Part shown: positions 1 through 11,777 of the stretch, piece by piece
Layout: the number at the start of each line of letters is the position of its first letter
Position numbering within the stretch: position 1 is the stretch's first letter
Source of the DNA: Tetragenococcus sp041859945
Lineage (GTDB): Bacteria; Bacillota; Bacilli; Lactobacillales; Enterococcaceae
Length of the DNA stretch: 64,000 nt
Direction of reading: 5' to 3'
Assembly: GCA_041859945.1 (NCBI GenBank)
Contig: JBFLGC010000003.1
Coordinates: 29,421-93,420, forward strand
Translations under genes and position numbers: made by a program
Notes under the pieces: generated by a model
What the model was told of the DNA's origin: nothing
The model's database searches: none
What the model saw: the letters and a program-made list of their open reading frames with translations, nothing else

Positions 1-93
1 ACAGGCAGCTTGTGCAAATTCATCATTTAATTGAGCCCAATACTTAGGCCCTGTCTTGCCATTATAATCCCAAAGCGTACCCTCATTGGTCAT
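1..93 (-). CDS. alpha-carbonic anhydrase, N-terminal fragment (cut by window edge)
   Basis: Thirty-one codons are visible, starting at an ATG at 93 and running off the left edge. The translation contains WDYNGKTGPKYWAQL, the characteristic opening of alpha-class carbonic anhydrases (W-x-Y-x-G-x-x-GP-x-x-W). These enzymes interconvert CO2 and bicarbonate with a zinc ion. The zinc histidines would lie outside the window. The start lies 5 bases after the pyrE stop, with a purine-rich GGGAAG ribosome site, so the gene appears to be the last visible member of the pyr operon. The protein opens directly with the enzyme domain and shows no signal peptide, which would place it in the cytoplasm, unusual for a bacterial alpha-class enzyme. 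A role in feeding bicarbonate to CarAB is inference. Confidence 0.8.
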   Translation of the reverse strand, partial: MTNEGTLWDYNGKTGPKYWAQLNDEFAQAAC

Positions 94-97
94 TTTT

Positions 98-742
98 TTA
101 CTTCCCTTTGGATCCTTGCCAATGCTCAGGATCTTTTTTCCATTCTTTTAATAAAACTAGCTCTTCTCTTTTGATATAATCTTGTTGCAAGGCCGTCTCG
201 ATCAACGTCGAATAATTCGTCAATGTCGTCAAAGAGATACCGGCTTTTTCAAAATTTTCGACACCTTTTTCAAGTTCATAGGTAAAGATCGCGACTACAC
301 CTAAAACGTCAGCCCCTGCTCTTTGGGCCGCTTGACAAGCTTCCAAGACACTACCACCGGTTGAGATCAAGTCTTCGATCACGACCATTTTTTGTCCTGG
401 CCTGATCTTGCCTTCGATTTGATTGCCTTTGCCGTGATCTTTGGCTTTACTACGAATATAGACCATGGGCAGATCCAGTCGTTCAGCTACCCAAGCCGCA
501 TGCGGGATCCCAGCTGTGGCCGTACCGGCGATGACTTCGACTTCTGGGTATTGGGCCGCGATCAATTTTGCTAAGCCTTTACTGATTTGCTTTCTGACAG
601 CTGGGTAGCTCATTGTGATCCGGTTATCACAATAAATCGGACTTTTGATGCCGCTTGCCCACGTAAATGGGTCTTGCGGACTTAAAAAAACGGCTTGAAT
701 AGCTAATAAGTCTTTGGCGATTTCAGTTTGTAAAGTTGTCAT
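98..742 (-). CDS. pyrE: orotate phosphoribosyltransferase
   Basis: Converts orotate and PRPP to orotidine 5'-monophosphate, the fifth step of UMP synthesis, in the cytoplasm. The 214-residue protein has the PRPP-binding motif VVIEDLISTGGS at about residues 120-131 and the family's K-x-H-G loop (KAKDHGKGN, about 99-107). I chose the ATG at 742, giving MTTLQTEIAKDLL. An upstream in-frame start at 844 would add 34 residues with no family counterpart and would run deep into pyrF. The first 20 bases overlap the 3' end of pyrF, so translation is probably coupled. It is the last biosynthetic gene of the pyr operon and is followed after 4 bases by the carbonic anhydrase gene. Expression should follow the PyrR attenuator ahead of pyrR. 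Confidence 0.97.
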   Translation of the reverse strand: MTTLQTEIAKDLLAIQAVFLSPQDPFTWASGIKSPIYCDNRITMSYPAVRKQISKGLAKLIAAQYPEVEVIAGTATAGIPHAAWVAERLDLPMVYIRSKAKDHGKGNQIEGKIRPGQKMVVIEDLISTGGSVLEACQAAQRAGADVLGVVAIFTYELEKGVENFEKAGISLTTLTNYSTLIETALQQDYIKREELVLLKEWKKDPEHWQGSKGK

Positions 743-1451
743 TTTTTTCGCTCCATTCTTTTTTGATCGATCGATACATTTGGTAAGGATCTTGGGCTTT
801 TGTGATCGGACGTCCCACAACGATCGCATTGGCGCCGAGTGCACGAGCTTTAGAAGGCGTCACGACACGTTTTTGATCTTCTATTTTCGCTAAATCAGGT
901 CGAATACCTGGCGTCACACAGATAAAATCTTCACTTGTCTTTTGATGGATAGCCGTTGCCTCAAGAGCCGAGCAAACCACGCCGTCTAAACCTGCAGCCT
1001 GTGCCAAAAGGGCATAATGGCAAACACTATCAATCAAAGTCGTTTCGATCAACTGTTCGCTTTGCATTTGTTTTTGACTAGTGGAAGTAAGCTGGGTCAC
1101 TGCAATCAGCTGGGGTACTTTTTGTTGGCTACTTCCCGCTATTAGCCCTGAAACGGCTGCTGCCATCATTTCTTTGCCACCAGCGGCATGGACATTGGTC
1201 AACGAAACGCCTAATTGTGCCAAACCTTTCATGGCTCGTTCAACGGTATTGGGAATATCATGTAACTTTAAATCTAAAAAAATATCGTGTCCACTTGCTT
1301 TTAAAAAGCGGACGATATCAGGCCCCTCTTGATAAAAAAGTTCCATCCCGACTTTGACAAATAAAGATTCTTCAGACGGAAATTTTTTTAAAAAAGGGAC
1401 GATTTCAACTTTAGTAGAAAAATCTAAAGCAATGATAGGACGTTCGATCAT
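723..1451 (-). CDS. pyrF: orotidine 5'-phosphate decarboxylase
   Basis: Decarboxylates OMP to UMP, the last step of the pathway. The 242-residue length is normal for the Gram-positive type. It starts RPIIALDF and carries the catalytic D-x-K-x-x-D motif as LDLKLHDIPNT at about residues 59-69. The phosphate-binding segment VVGRPI is near residues 211-216. The start overlaps the pyrD stop by 4 bases (ATGA type) and the end overlaps the pyrE start by 20 bases, so this stretch of the operon is tightly packed. I see no sign of damage or of horizontal origin. Confidence 0.97.
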   Translation of the reverse strand: MIERPIIALDFSTKVEIVPFLKKFPSEESLFVKVGMELFYQEGPDIVRFLKASGHDIFLDLKLHDIPNTVERAMKGLAQLGVSLTNVHAAGGKEMMAAAVSGLIAGSSQQKVPQLIAVTQLTSTSQKQMQSEQLIETTLIDSVCHYALLAQAAGLDGVVCSALEATAIHQKTSEDFICVTPGIRPDLAKIEDQKRVVTPSKARALGANAIVVGRPITKAQDPYQMYRSIKKEWSEKNDNFTN

Positions 1452-2383
1452 TTTTTAGCCTCCTTGATTTCTTTTATCAATGTTTCTAAAGAGTCGATCC
1501 CAAGTTCTTGCATCCGTATAGGAAGTTGGTCGATCAACTTGGGACACGCAAAAGGATCGGTAAAATTGGCAGTCCCTACTGCCACCGCACTGGCACCGGC
1601 CATATACATTTCTAACACATCATCGACCGTCATGACGCCACCCATACCAATGATCGGTAATTCACTGATCTTAGCTACCTGATGGATCAAGCGGATCGCC
1701 ACCGGTTTTATCGCCGGACCGGATAGTCCTCCTGTTTGGTTGGCTAAGATCGGTTGCCTTGTCTTTAAATCGATGCGCATGCCTAACAACGTATTGATCA
1801 AAGAAAAACCATCTGCGCCCCCTCTTTCCACCGCTTTTGCTAAAACGACGATATCGGTCACATTAGGCGATAATTTCACATAAACAGGGACTTGAGATAC
1901 TTTTTTGACCGCTTGTGTTAAACTTTGTGCTAAGACTGGATCGGTCCCAAAAGTGATCCCACCTTTTTTGACATTCGGACAAGAGATGTTCAGTTCTAGC
2001 GCTTTGACATTAGGCGCTTGACTGATGGCACGGGCGACCTCGACATAATCGTCGATCGAGCTGCCGGCCACATTGGCGATGATAGGTAAATCAGGGTGGG
2101 CTTGGTTCAATTCAGGCAATATCTTGGTCATGGCAACCTCTAAACCCGGATTTTGTAAGCCAATGGCATTAAGCATGCCACTAGGAGTCTCTGCTACGCG
2201 CGGCGTAGGATTACCAAAACGAGCAACAGGCGTGATCGCCTTGATCATGACCGCCCCTAATCGATCGAGCGAATAGTACTGATCAAATTCTTTTCCAAAG
2301 CCAAAACAACCACTCGCTGGCATGATAGGGTTTTTCAAAGTAAGTCCGGGCAACTTCACTGCCAAGCAATTTTTCTTGGTCAT
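1448..2383 (-). CDS. pyrD: dihydroorotate dehydrogenase, class 1B catalytic subunit
   Basis: Oxidises dihydroorotate to orotate. At 311 residues, with PyrK encoded next to it, this is the NAD-dependent class 1B enzyme (PyrD2 PyrK2), not the quinone-linked or fumarate-linked types. Visible family features are the opening GLTLKNPIMPASGCFGFG, the NISCPNVKKGG segment near residues 132-142 with the catalytic cysteine of class 1B, and GGLSGPAIKP near 218. The FMN phosphate site is GMGGV near residues 247-251. It overlaps pyrK and pyrF by 4 bases each. The partner PyrK passes electrons to NAD, so this step does not depend on respiration. Confidence 0.96.
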   Translation of the reverse strand: MTKKNCLAVKLPGLTLKNPIMPASGCFGFGKEFDQYYSLDRLGAVMIKAITPVARFGNPTPRVAETPSGMLNAIGLQNPGLEVAMTKILPELNQAHPDLPIIANVAGSSIDDYVEVARAISQAPNVKALELNISCPNVKKGGITFGTDPVLAQSLTQAVKKVSQVPVYVKLSPNVTDIVVLAKAVERGGADGFSLINTLLGMRIDLKTRQPILANQTGGLSGPAIKPVAIRLIHQVAKISELPIIGMGGVMTVDDVLEMYMAGASAVAVGTANFTDPFACPKLIDQLPIRMQELGIDSLETLIKEIKEAKK

Positions 2384-3162
2384 AAGCTCACCTCTCCAGC
2401 TTTAAAAATCGGACCTTCATCACAAATTTTGACACTTTTTATGCCACTAGCATCATCTTTTACATGACAAACACAGGCATAACAAGCCCCGATCCCACAA
2501 GCCATGCGCGCCTCTAAAGACAATTGGACATTGGCAACTTTTTCAGCATAAAACTGTTCGGTCGTTTTTAGTAAACCCGTATTCCCACAGGCAAAAACCA
2601 CATCAGGCACTTGCTCAAAAGAAAGTAATAGATTGCCGACATTGCCGCATTTCCCAAAGCTGCCATCGTCAGTCGCTACCAAAGTAGGCCCAAGCTCTTC
2701 AAAGTCAGTCACGGCATACATCGTAGTACTCGTTGTGAAGCCTAAAAAATGCACCGTTTTGACCCCTTTTTGTCGCAACTGTTTGGAGAGTTCATACAAA
2801 GGCGGGATACCGATCCCGCCACCTATGATAAAAGCAGTTGCGCCTTTGGGGATGTCAGCAATTGAAAAGCCATTGCCTAAAGGGCCTAAAACATCTAAGC
2901 GATCGCCCTTTTGCATTTCTGATAAGGCTTTTGTCCCAACACCTTCGATCCGATAAATGATCCGACATTCTTTTTTAGAATGATCGATCGCATTTAAACT
3001 GATCGGTCGTCGTAAAAGCAGGTCAGATCGTGGCACTCGGATGTGTAAAAATTGTCCAGGTGAATGCATCTCGTTTACTAGATCACCGGTCAATGTCAGG
3101 GCATAAATCAGAGGTGCTAATTGAACTTGTGAAACGATGGTCATCATTTCTTGTTTCATCAT
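2380..3162 (-). CDS. pyrK: dihydroorotate dehydrogenase electron transfer subunit
   Basis: FAD and [2Fe-2S] subunit that transfers electrons from PyrD to NAD+. The 260-residue protein has the ferredoxin-reductase-like FAD segment LLRRPISLNAI near residues 49-59 and the nucleotide-binding run IIGGGIGIPPLYEL near 110-123. The C-terminal iron-sulfur cysteines are in ACGIGACYACVCH with a last cysteine in KICDEGP, matching PyrK. An AAAGGAGAG ribosome site lies just before two adjacent ATG codons (3162 and 3159), so the exact start is uncertain by one residue. The stop overlaps the pyrD start by 4 bases. The end of carB lies 16 bases upstream. Confidence 0.95.
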   Translation of the reverse strand: MMKQEMMTIVSQVQLAPLIYALTLTGDLVNEMHSPGQFLHIRVPRSDLLLRRPISLNAIDHSKKECRIIYRIEGVGTKALSEMQKGDRLDVLGPLGNGFSIADIPKGATAFIIGGGIGIPPLYELSKQLRQKGVKTVHFLGFTTSTTMYAVTDFEELGPTLVATDDGSFGKCGNVGNLLLSFEQVPDVVFACGNTGLLKTTEQFYAEKVANVQLSLEARMACGIGACYACVCHVKDDASGIKSVKICDEGPIFKAGEVSL

Positions 3163-3178
3163 GATCTCTCCTTTTTGA

Positions 3179-6361
<3,183 letters not shown>

Positions 6362-6362
6362 C

Positions 6363-7442
6363 TTAGTCACGCTCCTTTCCAGCATCCATCATTTCAATAA
6401 ATTCATCAAACAAGTGTGCCGCATCATGCGGTCCCGGCGCTGCATCGGGGTGAAATTGCACACTAAAAGCAGGATAACGGCGGTGCCGCAATCCTTCGAT
6501 CGTGCTATCATTGACTTCGACATGGGTTATGATCAACTCTTTTTGATCCACAGATTTAGGATCAACGGCAAAGCCATGATTTTGTGAGGTAAAATCGATT
6601 CGGCCAGTCGCGATCTCTTTGACGGGATGGTTCAACCCCCGATGTCCAAAGCGCATTTTATAGGTATCACAACCATTCGCTAGCGCAAACAGTTGATGAC
6701 CCAGACAAATACCAAAAAGTGGGATCTTTCCTTGTATCCCTTGGATCATTGCGACCGCAGCAGGGATACTTTTGGGATCGCCAGGGCCATTGGTCAACAT
6801 CACGCCATCGGGAGCCAATTCTAAAATTTCGGCTGCTGTTGTGGTGTAGGGTAAAACAGTCAAGTTGCAATCATGCTTGGATAATTCGCGCATAATACTA
6901 TGCTTTAGACCAAAATCGATAACAACGACATTATGGCCGACACCCGGACTAGGAAAGGGTTTGGTCGTCGAAACTTGCTCGACTTGATTGGTCGGTAAAA
7001 CAGCGGCTTTCAATTGATCAAAAGCATGCGAAAAATCTGTCTCTTGATCGACGATACTCGCTTTCATCGTGCCTTTTTGACGGATCTTACGGGTCAGTGC
7101 CCGCGTATCGATACCAGCAATTCCAGGAATATTTTTGCGTTTCAAAAATTCAGCTAAAGTCAATTGGTTGCGCCAATTACTAGCCAGACGCGCATGTTCT
7201 TTGACGACGACCCCTTTGCAGGTCGGGGCGATCGATTCATAATCGTCACGATTGATCCCGTAATTTCCGATCATTGGATAAGTAAAGGTGATGATCTGAC
7301 CGTTGTAGCTCTGATCAGTGATCGTTTCTTGATAGCCCGTCATGGCTGTGGTAAAGACGATCTCACCAAAAACATTGGTAGGAGCTCCAAACCCCTCTCC
7401 TTCAAAACAAGTCCCATCTTCTAATATCAACCAGCGTTTCAT
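6363..7442 (-). CDS. carA: carbamoyl-phosphate synthase, small (glutaminase) subunit
   Basis: Hydrolyses glutamine and channels ammonia to CarB. The 359-residue protein has the CarA-specific N-terminal domain (LEDGTCFEGEGFG, FTTAMTGYQE) and a C-terminal class I glutamine amidotransferase domain. The nucleophile elbow is GICLGHQ, with the cysteine near residue 246, and the catalytic His-Asp/Glu end is SVQFHPDAAPGPHD near residues 333-346. An AGGAGGG ribosome site precedes the ATG at 7442. One base separates its stop from the carB start and 10 bases separate it from pyrC, consistent with co-transcription and stoichiometric synthesis with CarB. Confidence 0.97.
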   Translation of the reverse strand: MKRWLILEDGTCFEGEGFGAPTNVFGEIVFTTAMTGYQETITDQSYNGQIITFTYPMIGNYGINRDDYESIAPTCKGVVVKEHARLASNWRNQLTLAEFLKRKNIPGIAGIDTRALTRKIRQKGTMKASIVDQETDFSHAFDQLKAAVLPTNQVEQVSTTKPFPSPGVGHNVVVIDFGLKHSIMRELSKHDCNLTVLPYTTTAAEILELAPDGVMLTNGPGDPKSIPAAVAMIQGIQGKIPLFGICLGHQLFALANGCDTYKMRFGHRGLNHPVKEIATGRIDFTSQNHGFAVDPKSVDQKELIITHVEVNDSTIEGLRHRRYPAFSVQFHPDAAPGPHDAAHLFDEFIEMMDAGKERD

Positions 7443-7452
7443 GAAAACCCTC

Positions 7453-8739
7453 CTACTCTTTCTTACCTTTTTGCCAAACTAATTTTCCAGCGACCATGGT
7501 ATATAGGTTCTCACCATATAACGTCCAACCGTTAAACGGCGTATTTTTTCCTTTTGAGAGAAATTGGTTATTATCGACAACATAAGATGTATCGATATCA
7601 AAGACTGCCAAATCAGCTTTTTGGCCGATCTCCAAGCGTCCCGTGTGGATCCCAAAGATCTCTGCTGGCTTGACCGCCATCCAGTCGATCACTTGTTCCA
7701 AACTGAAGATCCCCGTTTTAACAAAATGCGTATAAATCAAGGCAAAAGCATATTCAGAGCCGACGATCCCAAAAGGTGCCTTCAGGAAACTTTGTTGCTT
7801 TTCCTCAAGTCCATGGGGAGCATGATCGGTCGAAATACAATCGATCGTCCCGTCTAAAAGACCGGCAATCAGAGCCGCTTGATCGGCTTTAGCTCGTAAA
7901 GGGGGATTCATCTTCCAAAAGCCATCATCACCGGGAATATCTTGGTCACAAAGAATCAAATGGTGGGGACATACTTCAGCCGTCACATGAATACCCGCTG
8001 CTTTGGCCTCACGGATCACGCGGACGCTTTCTTTGGTAGAGACATGGCAAATGTGATAGTGGACGCCTGTCGCCTCAGCTAGGAGTAAATCACGGGCAAT
8101 TTGGGTCGATTCGGTTACACTCAAAATGCCCGGCAGCCCTAATTCATCCGAACGCTTCCCAGCATGCATGACACCACCAAATAGTAAAGACTCGTCTTCC
8201 GTATGAGCCACGATTGCTTTATTTAATGCGGCGGCCTGTTTCATGGCTAGATACATGGTCCCAGCTGTTTGGACCCCGACCCCATCATTGGTAAAAGCAA
8301 AAGCACCTGCTTTACTTAAACCTGCTTGATCGACTAAAACTTCGCTACGTAATTTTTCAGTAATTGAAGCGTATTGCAACACATGAATGACAGCCTCTTT
8401 ATCAATGATTGCTTGAACTTGCTCAAAGTGACTTACTGAATCAGGAACAGGATCTAGATTTGGCATAGCACAAACCGTCGTAAAACCACCACGGGCCGCC
8501 GCCAGACTGCCGGTTTTGATCGTTTCCTTATAAGTAAAGCCAGGTTCTCTAAAGTGAACATGAACGTCCACTAAACCTTGCGTGATCAATTGGCCTTTAC
8601 AATCCAGTACTTGGTCAAAATCCTGTGCTGCAAAAGATTCACCGATGGCATGGATCCGCTCATCTTTGACCCAAATGCTCGCTGGGATCGTTTGGTTGTC
8701 ATGTGACAGGATCCGCCCATTTTCAATCAATGTATCCAT
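7453..8739 (-). CDS. pyrC: dihydroorotase
   Basis: Cyclises N-carbamoyl aspartate to dihydroorotate. The 428-residue length and motifs fit the class I (amidohydrolase) enzymes of Firmicutes. The metal-binding DVHVHFREPG lies near residues 58-67. Further metal histidines are in AHTEDE and YHICHVSTKES. The catalytic aspartate is in ISTDHAPHG near residues 302-310. The C-terminal segment GQKADLAVFD is typical of the amidohydrolase beta-sandwich. A GGGAGGAT ribosome site precedes the ATG at 8739. The gene lies 13 bases after pyrB and 10 bases before carA in the pyr operon. Confidence 0.97.
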   Translation of the reverse strand: MDTLIENGRILSHDNQTIPASIWVKDERIHAIGESFAAQDFDQVLDCKGQLITQGLVDVHVHFREPGFTYKETIKTGSLAAARGGFTTVCAMPNLDPVPDSVSHFEQVQAIIDKEAVIHVLQYASITEKLRSEVLVDQAGLSKAGAFAFTNDGVGVQTAGTMYLAMKQAAALNKAIVAHTEDESLLFGGVMHAGKRSDELGLPGILSVTESTQIARDLLLAEATGVHYHICHVSTKESVRVIREAKAAGIHVTAEVCPHHLILCDQDIPGDDGFWKMNPPLRAKADQAALIAGLLDGTIDCISTDHAPHGLEEKQQSFLKAPFGIVGSEYAFALIYTHFVKTGIFSLEQVIDWMAVKPAEIFGIHTGRLEIGQKADLAVFDIDTSYVVDNNQFLSKGKNTPFNGWTLYGENLYTMVAGKLVWQKGKKE

Positions 8740-8752
8740 CTTGTCATCCTCC

Positions 8753-9702
8753 CTATAAAGTGTTTAATATCGCTTCTAAAATCGCCATACGGACATAAAC
8801 CCCGTTTTGCATTTGCGTAATAATCCGCGATTGTTTGCCTTCCACCAGTTCATCGGCCAATTCAACATCGCGATTGACTGGAGCTGGGTGCATGATGATC
8901 GCTGTTGCCTTCATTTTTTGGGCTTTGCGATTCCAAGTAAAGACGTCACGACCATCATCAATCAATTGGAAACAGNNNNNNNNNNAGTAGCTTCTGAGAA
9001 CATTTCCTCATTTTCATGACGCTCATGTTGGACCCTTAGCATCATCATCACATCAACTAATGGAATCAATTCATCTAAGGGTAAATAAGTCCCATAGCTT
9101 TCAAAAGAAGGATCATACCAGTAACTAGGGCCAGAAAAATAGACTTGTGCACCTAGACGTGTCAAAAGTTGCATGTTTGATTTAGCAACTCGTGAATGAG
9201 TGATATCTCCCACGATGGCAACTTTTAGATCCTGGAAAGTCCCGAATTCTTCATAGATCGTCATCAAATCTAGCAAACACTGACTTGGGTGTTGCCCGCT
9301 CCCATCACCACCATTAACGATATGACAAGTAATCGTTGGGCTTTTGATCAAAGAATCATAGTAGCGTTCTTCACTATGACGAATGACTGCTACGTCGACG
9401 CCGATAACCGACATGGTCAATAGCGTATCATATAAGGTCTCCCCCTTTTTGATCGAACTGGCGCCCGCGTCAAATTCGATGACTTCTAAACCTAATTTTT
9501 TTTCTGCAACTTCAAAACTTTTATGCGTTCGCGTACTGTTTTCAAAAAAAAGATTGGCCACAAAAATTTGTTTCTGGGGCGGACAAAAACTGGTTCCTTG
9601 CTTGAATTCACTGGCTTGTCTGATCAGACCGATCACTTCTTGATCCGTTAAATCTTCGACACTGACTAAATGGTTAAAAGAAACTGGATCATTTTTAGGC
9701 AT
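8753..9702 (-). CDS. pyrB: aspartate carbamoyltransferase catalytic chain, interrupted by a run of 10 N
   Basis: Condenses carbamoyl phosphate with aspartate, the committed step of the pathway. The N-terminal part from the ATG at 9702 (AAGGGG ribosome site) holds the carbamoyl-phosphate motif FFENSTRTHKSFE and NGGDGSGQHP, followed by VGDITHSRVAKSN and MLRVQHERHE. After the N run (8976-8985) the C-terminal part continues with IIMHPAPVNRDVELADE and ends at 8753. The two parts lie in different frames when the gap is counted as 10 bases. They already total about 312 codons, the family's normal length, so the true gap is probably very short and the frame break is an assembly artefact. The stretch just after the gap does not match the usual YGLT-x-ER segment well and may contain errors. 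Confidence 0.93.
8976..8985. other. assembly gap (10 N) inside pyrB
   Basis: Ten ambiguous bases. The reading frame of pyrB differs on the two sides, so the length 10 is a placeholder and not a measured distance. Confidence 0.99.
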
Positions 9703-9718
9703 CTTTTGAACCCCTTTC

Positions 9719-11002
9719 TTAGGCGACTTCACTACGCGCTTTAGTTGGTAAAACTAAATTTAAGACGATCCCGATCAAGGTAGCAAGTGCCATACTGGTC
9801 AATTGAAAACTGCCGATTTGCAGATAGGCACCGCCGATCCCAATGACTAAAATCGCGGCGGTGATCACTAAATTGCGCTTTTCATCAAAATCGATCTGAT
9901 TGTCGATCAAGATCCTCAGACCACTTGAAGCGATGACTCCAAATAGTAAGAAACTAATGCCCCCAATCACAGGAGACGGAATACTATATATCAAACTACT
10001 GACTTTTCCGATAAAACTAAAGAGGATCGCTAAGGCCGCGGCGCCGCCTAAAACAAAGACACTATGGACTTTGGTGATTGCTAAGACCCCAATATTTTCA
10101 CCGTAACTCGTCGTTGGCGGACCGCCGATGAAGCCGCCAATGATCGTTGATAGACCGTCTGCTAAGAGCGTCTTTTTCAATCCAGGATTTTCAAAGAAGT
10201 CCCGTTTTGTCAACTTGCTCAACACCATCAAATGACCCATATGTTCCGTCATGGTGACCAAGGCGATAGGCGCCATACTGGTGAGTGCGGCAAATGAAAA
10301 CTTAAAGTCATAATCAACGAACATGACTTGAAAATCGGGTGCTGAAAGCCAAGGAGCTGCTTTGACAGGCTCTAGATCCACGATACCAACTGTCAAGGCA
10401 AACAAGTATCCTCCGATGATCCCTAATAAAATCGGGATCAAACTCATGAAGCCTTTGAGGTACATGTTGAAAAAGATCGTCAAAGCTAAAGTGACCAAGG
10501 CGACTAAAATATACTTTGTGTCATAATTTCCATTGTTGAACATCGCATTTTGCGCGGCATTACTGGCTAAACCCAGACCGATCACCATGATCACGGGTCC
10601 TACTACGATAGGTGGTAAGATACGATCGATCCAAGCCGAACCGATCTTAGCAATCAGCAGTGCGACTATGACATAAACGATCCCTGAATAAATGATCCCT
10701 TGAGCAACGGCTGGGTAGCCTTCTGAACTCATCAACGCTTGCATAGCCGTGATGAACGCAAAACTAGAGCCTAGGTAAGCTGGCACCGTACCTTTAGTGA
10801 TCAAGATATAAAGTAAGGTGCCTACCCCTGAACTAAAAAGAGCAATACTTGGTTCTAAACCAACTAAAATCGGAACCAAAACAGTCGCGCCGAACATGGT
10901 AAATAAATGTTGCAAGCTAAGTCCTAACCAAGAAAGTGGTTTAGGTCTATCATGAATATCTAAAATCGCTTCTGGGTTACGAAATTTTTGCTCCTCTTTC
11001 AT
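9719..11002 (-). CDS. pyrP: uracil permease, NCS2 family
   Basis: Imports uracil with a cation. The 427-residue protein is mostly hydrophobic with about 12-14 membrane segments. It has the NCS2 signature around GLSTIIGGFIGGPPTTSYGENIGVLA (given here only as the region near residues 280-310; key residues are the P-P-T-T-x-Y-x-E-N run). The start LSWLGLSLQHLFTMFGATVL is typical of UraA/PyrP. The ATG at 11002 directly follows the pyrR stop, with GAGGAG 6 bases upstream, so there is no room for a second attenuator between pyrR and pyrP. Location in the pyr operon supports uracil over xanthine as substrate. Confidence 0.95.
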   Translation of the reverse strand: MKEEQKFRNPEAILDIHDRPKPLSWLGLSLQHLFTMFGATVLVPILVGLEPSIALFSSGVGTLLYILITKGTVPAYLGSSFAFITAMQALMSSEGYPAVAQGIIYSGIVYVIVALLIAKIGSAWIDRILPPIVVGPVIMVIGLGLASNAAQNAMFNNGNYDTKYILVALVTLALTIFFNMYLKGFMSLIPILLGIIGGYLFALTVGIVDLEPVKAAPWLSAPDFQVMFVDYDFKFSFAALTSMAPIALVTMTEHMGHLMVLSKLTKRDFFENPGLKKTLLADGLSTIIGGFIGGPPTTSYGENIGVLAITKVHSVFVLGGAAALAILFSFIGKVSSLIYSIPSPVIGGISFLLFGVIASSGLRILIDNQIDFDEKRNLVITAAILVIGIGGAYLQIGSFQLTSMALATLIGIVLNLVLPTKARSEVA

Positions 11003-11539
11003 CTATTGCTCCTCATTTCTGATCAAGATCCGATCGAATCCATCTGTTTCTTCCATTTCAACGATGATCTCTTCGGAAAGTGAAGTCGGAATATTTTTAC
11101 CAACAAAATCAGGTCGAATGGGTAATTCGCGATGACCTCGATCGACCAACACCGCTAGAGAAATTCGTTGCGGTCGGCCAAAATCCATTAAAGCATCTAA
11201 AGCTGCTCTTATGGTGCGGCCAGTAAATAAAACATCGTCTACCAAGATGACTTCTTTGTCCTCGAGATCGACAGGGATCTTAGAGTCGTTGATTTCAGGT
11301 TCTTCCATCCCTCTTTTGTCATCTCGATAAAGCGTGATATCAAGCTCCCCTACTGGCACCTCGACATTTTCTAATTGTTTCAAGCGTTCGGCGATGCGTT
11401 TAGCGATAAAGATCCCCCGCGTTTTGATACCAACGATGACCAGATCCTCGATACCCTGATTACGTTCAATGATTTCATAGGTGATACGGGTCAAAGCGCG
11501 TTTCATAGTAACGGCATCGATGACTTCTTTTTCTACCAT
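11003..11539 (-). CDS. pyrR: bifunctional pyr operon attenuation regulator / uracil phosphoribosyltransferase
   Basis: RNA-binding repressor that, when loaded with UMP, binds the nascent pyr leader and promotes termination. It also has weak uracil phosphoribosyltransferase activity. The 178-residue protein has the PRPP loop VILVDDVLFTGRTIRAALDA near residues 95-114 and the PyrR-type start VDAVTMKRALTRITYEIIE. It is the first gene of the operon. The leader upstream contains the matching RNA target (11704-11717) and a terminator hairpin (11581-11610), so the protein most likely regulates its own operon by attenuation. Confidence 0.96.
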   Translation of the reverse strand: MVEKEVIDAVTMKRALTRITYEIIERNQGIEDLVIVGIKTRGIFIAKRIAERLKQLENVEVPVGELDITLYRDDKRGMEEPEINDSKIPVDLEDKEVILVDDVLFTGRTIRAALDALMDFGRPQRISLAVLVDRGHRELPIRPDFVGKNIPTSLSEEIIVEMEETDGFDRILIRNEEQ

Positions 11540-11580
11540 GATAGATTCCTCCTTGATTTTTCAGTTTTCCTTATAGACAC

Positions 11581-11610
11581 AAAAAAACTCCCGCCTGTTG
11601 AGCTAGGAGT
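11581..11610 (-). terminator. attenuator terminator of the pyr leader
   Basis: On the minus strand the sequence ACTCC...GGAGT is followed by seven T, a Rho-independent terminator about 40 bases before pyrR. It is the conditional terminator of the leader, controlled by the PyrR-binding element upstream. Confidence 0.85.
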
Positions 11611-11703
11611 GTGGTCGACTTTTTCTAAAAAATTGCCAGAATCGAGTCTGTTTGATGTTTCTTTTGATCCCGCAGGAAAAAGTCCCATCAACACGTCCTT
11701 TTT

Positions 11704-11717
11704 AGCCTCACAGGACT
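11704..11717 (-). promoter_or_regulatory. PyrR-binding loop (anti-antiterminator) of the pyr leader
   Basis: The minus strand reads AGTCCTGTGAGGCT, which fits the known PyrR recognition consensus ARUCCNGNGAGGYU. It lies in the leader RNA between the promoter at 11749-11777 and the terminator at 11581-11610, the order expected for PyrR attenuation. Confidence 0.9.
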
Positions 11718-11748
11718 AACTTAAAGGAAACTGCTATTTATTTCTTTA

Positions 11749-11777
11749 ACTATACCTTTAATAAAATCAAAAATCAA
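11749..11777 (-). promoter_or_regulatory. pyr operon promoter
   Basis: TTGATT (11777-11772), a 17-base spacer and TATAGT (11754-11749) on the minus strand form a good sigma-70-type promoter. The -35 box overlaps the last codons of rluD. The predicted leader is about 200 bases and holds the attenuator. Confidence 0.7.

Noticed and set aside
8753..9702. pyrB as a frameshifted pseudogene
   Set aside because: The frame break falls on a run of N of unknown true length and all surrounding operon genes are intact.
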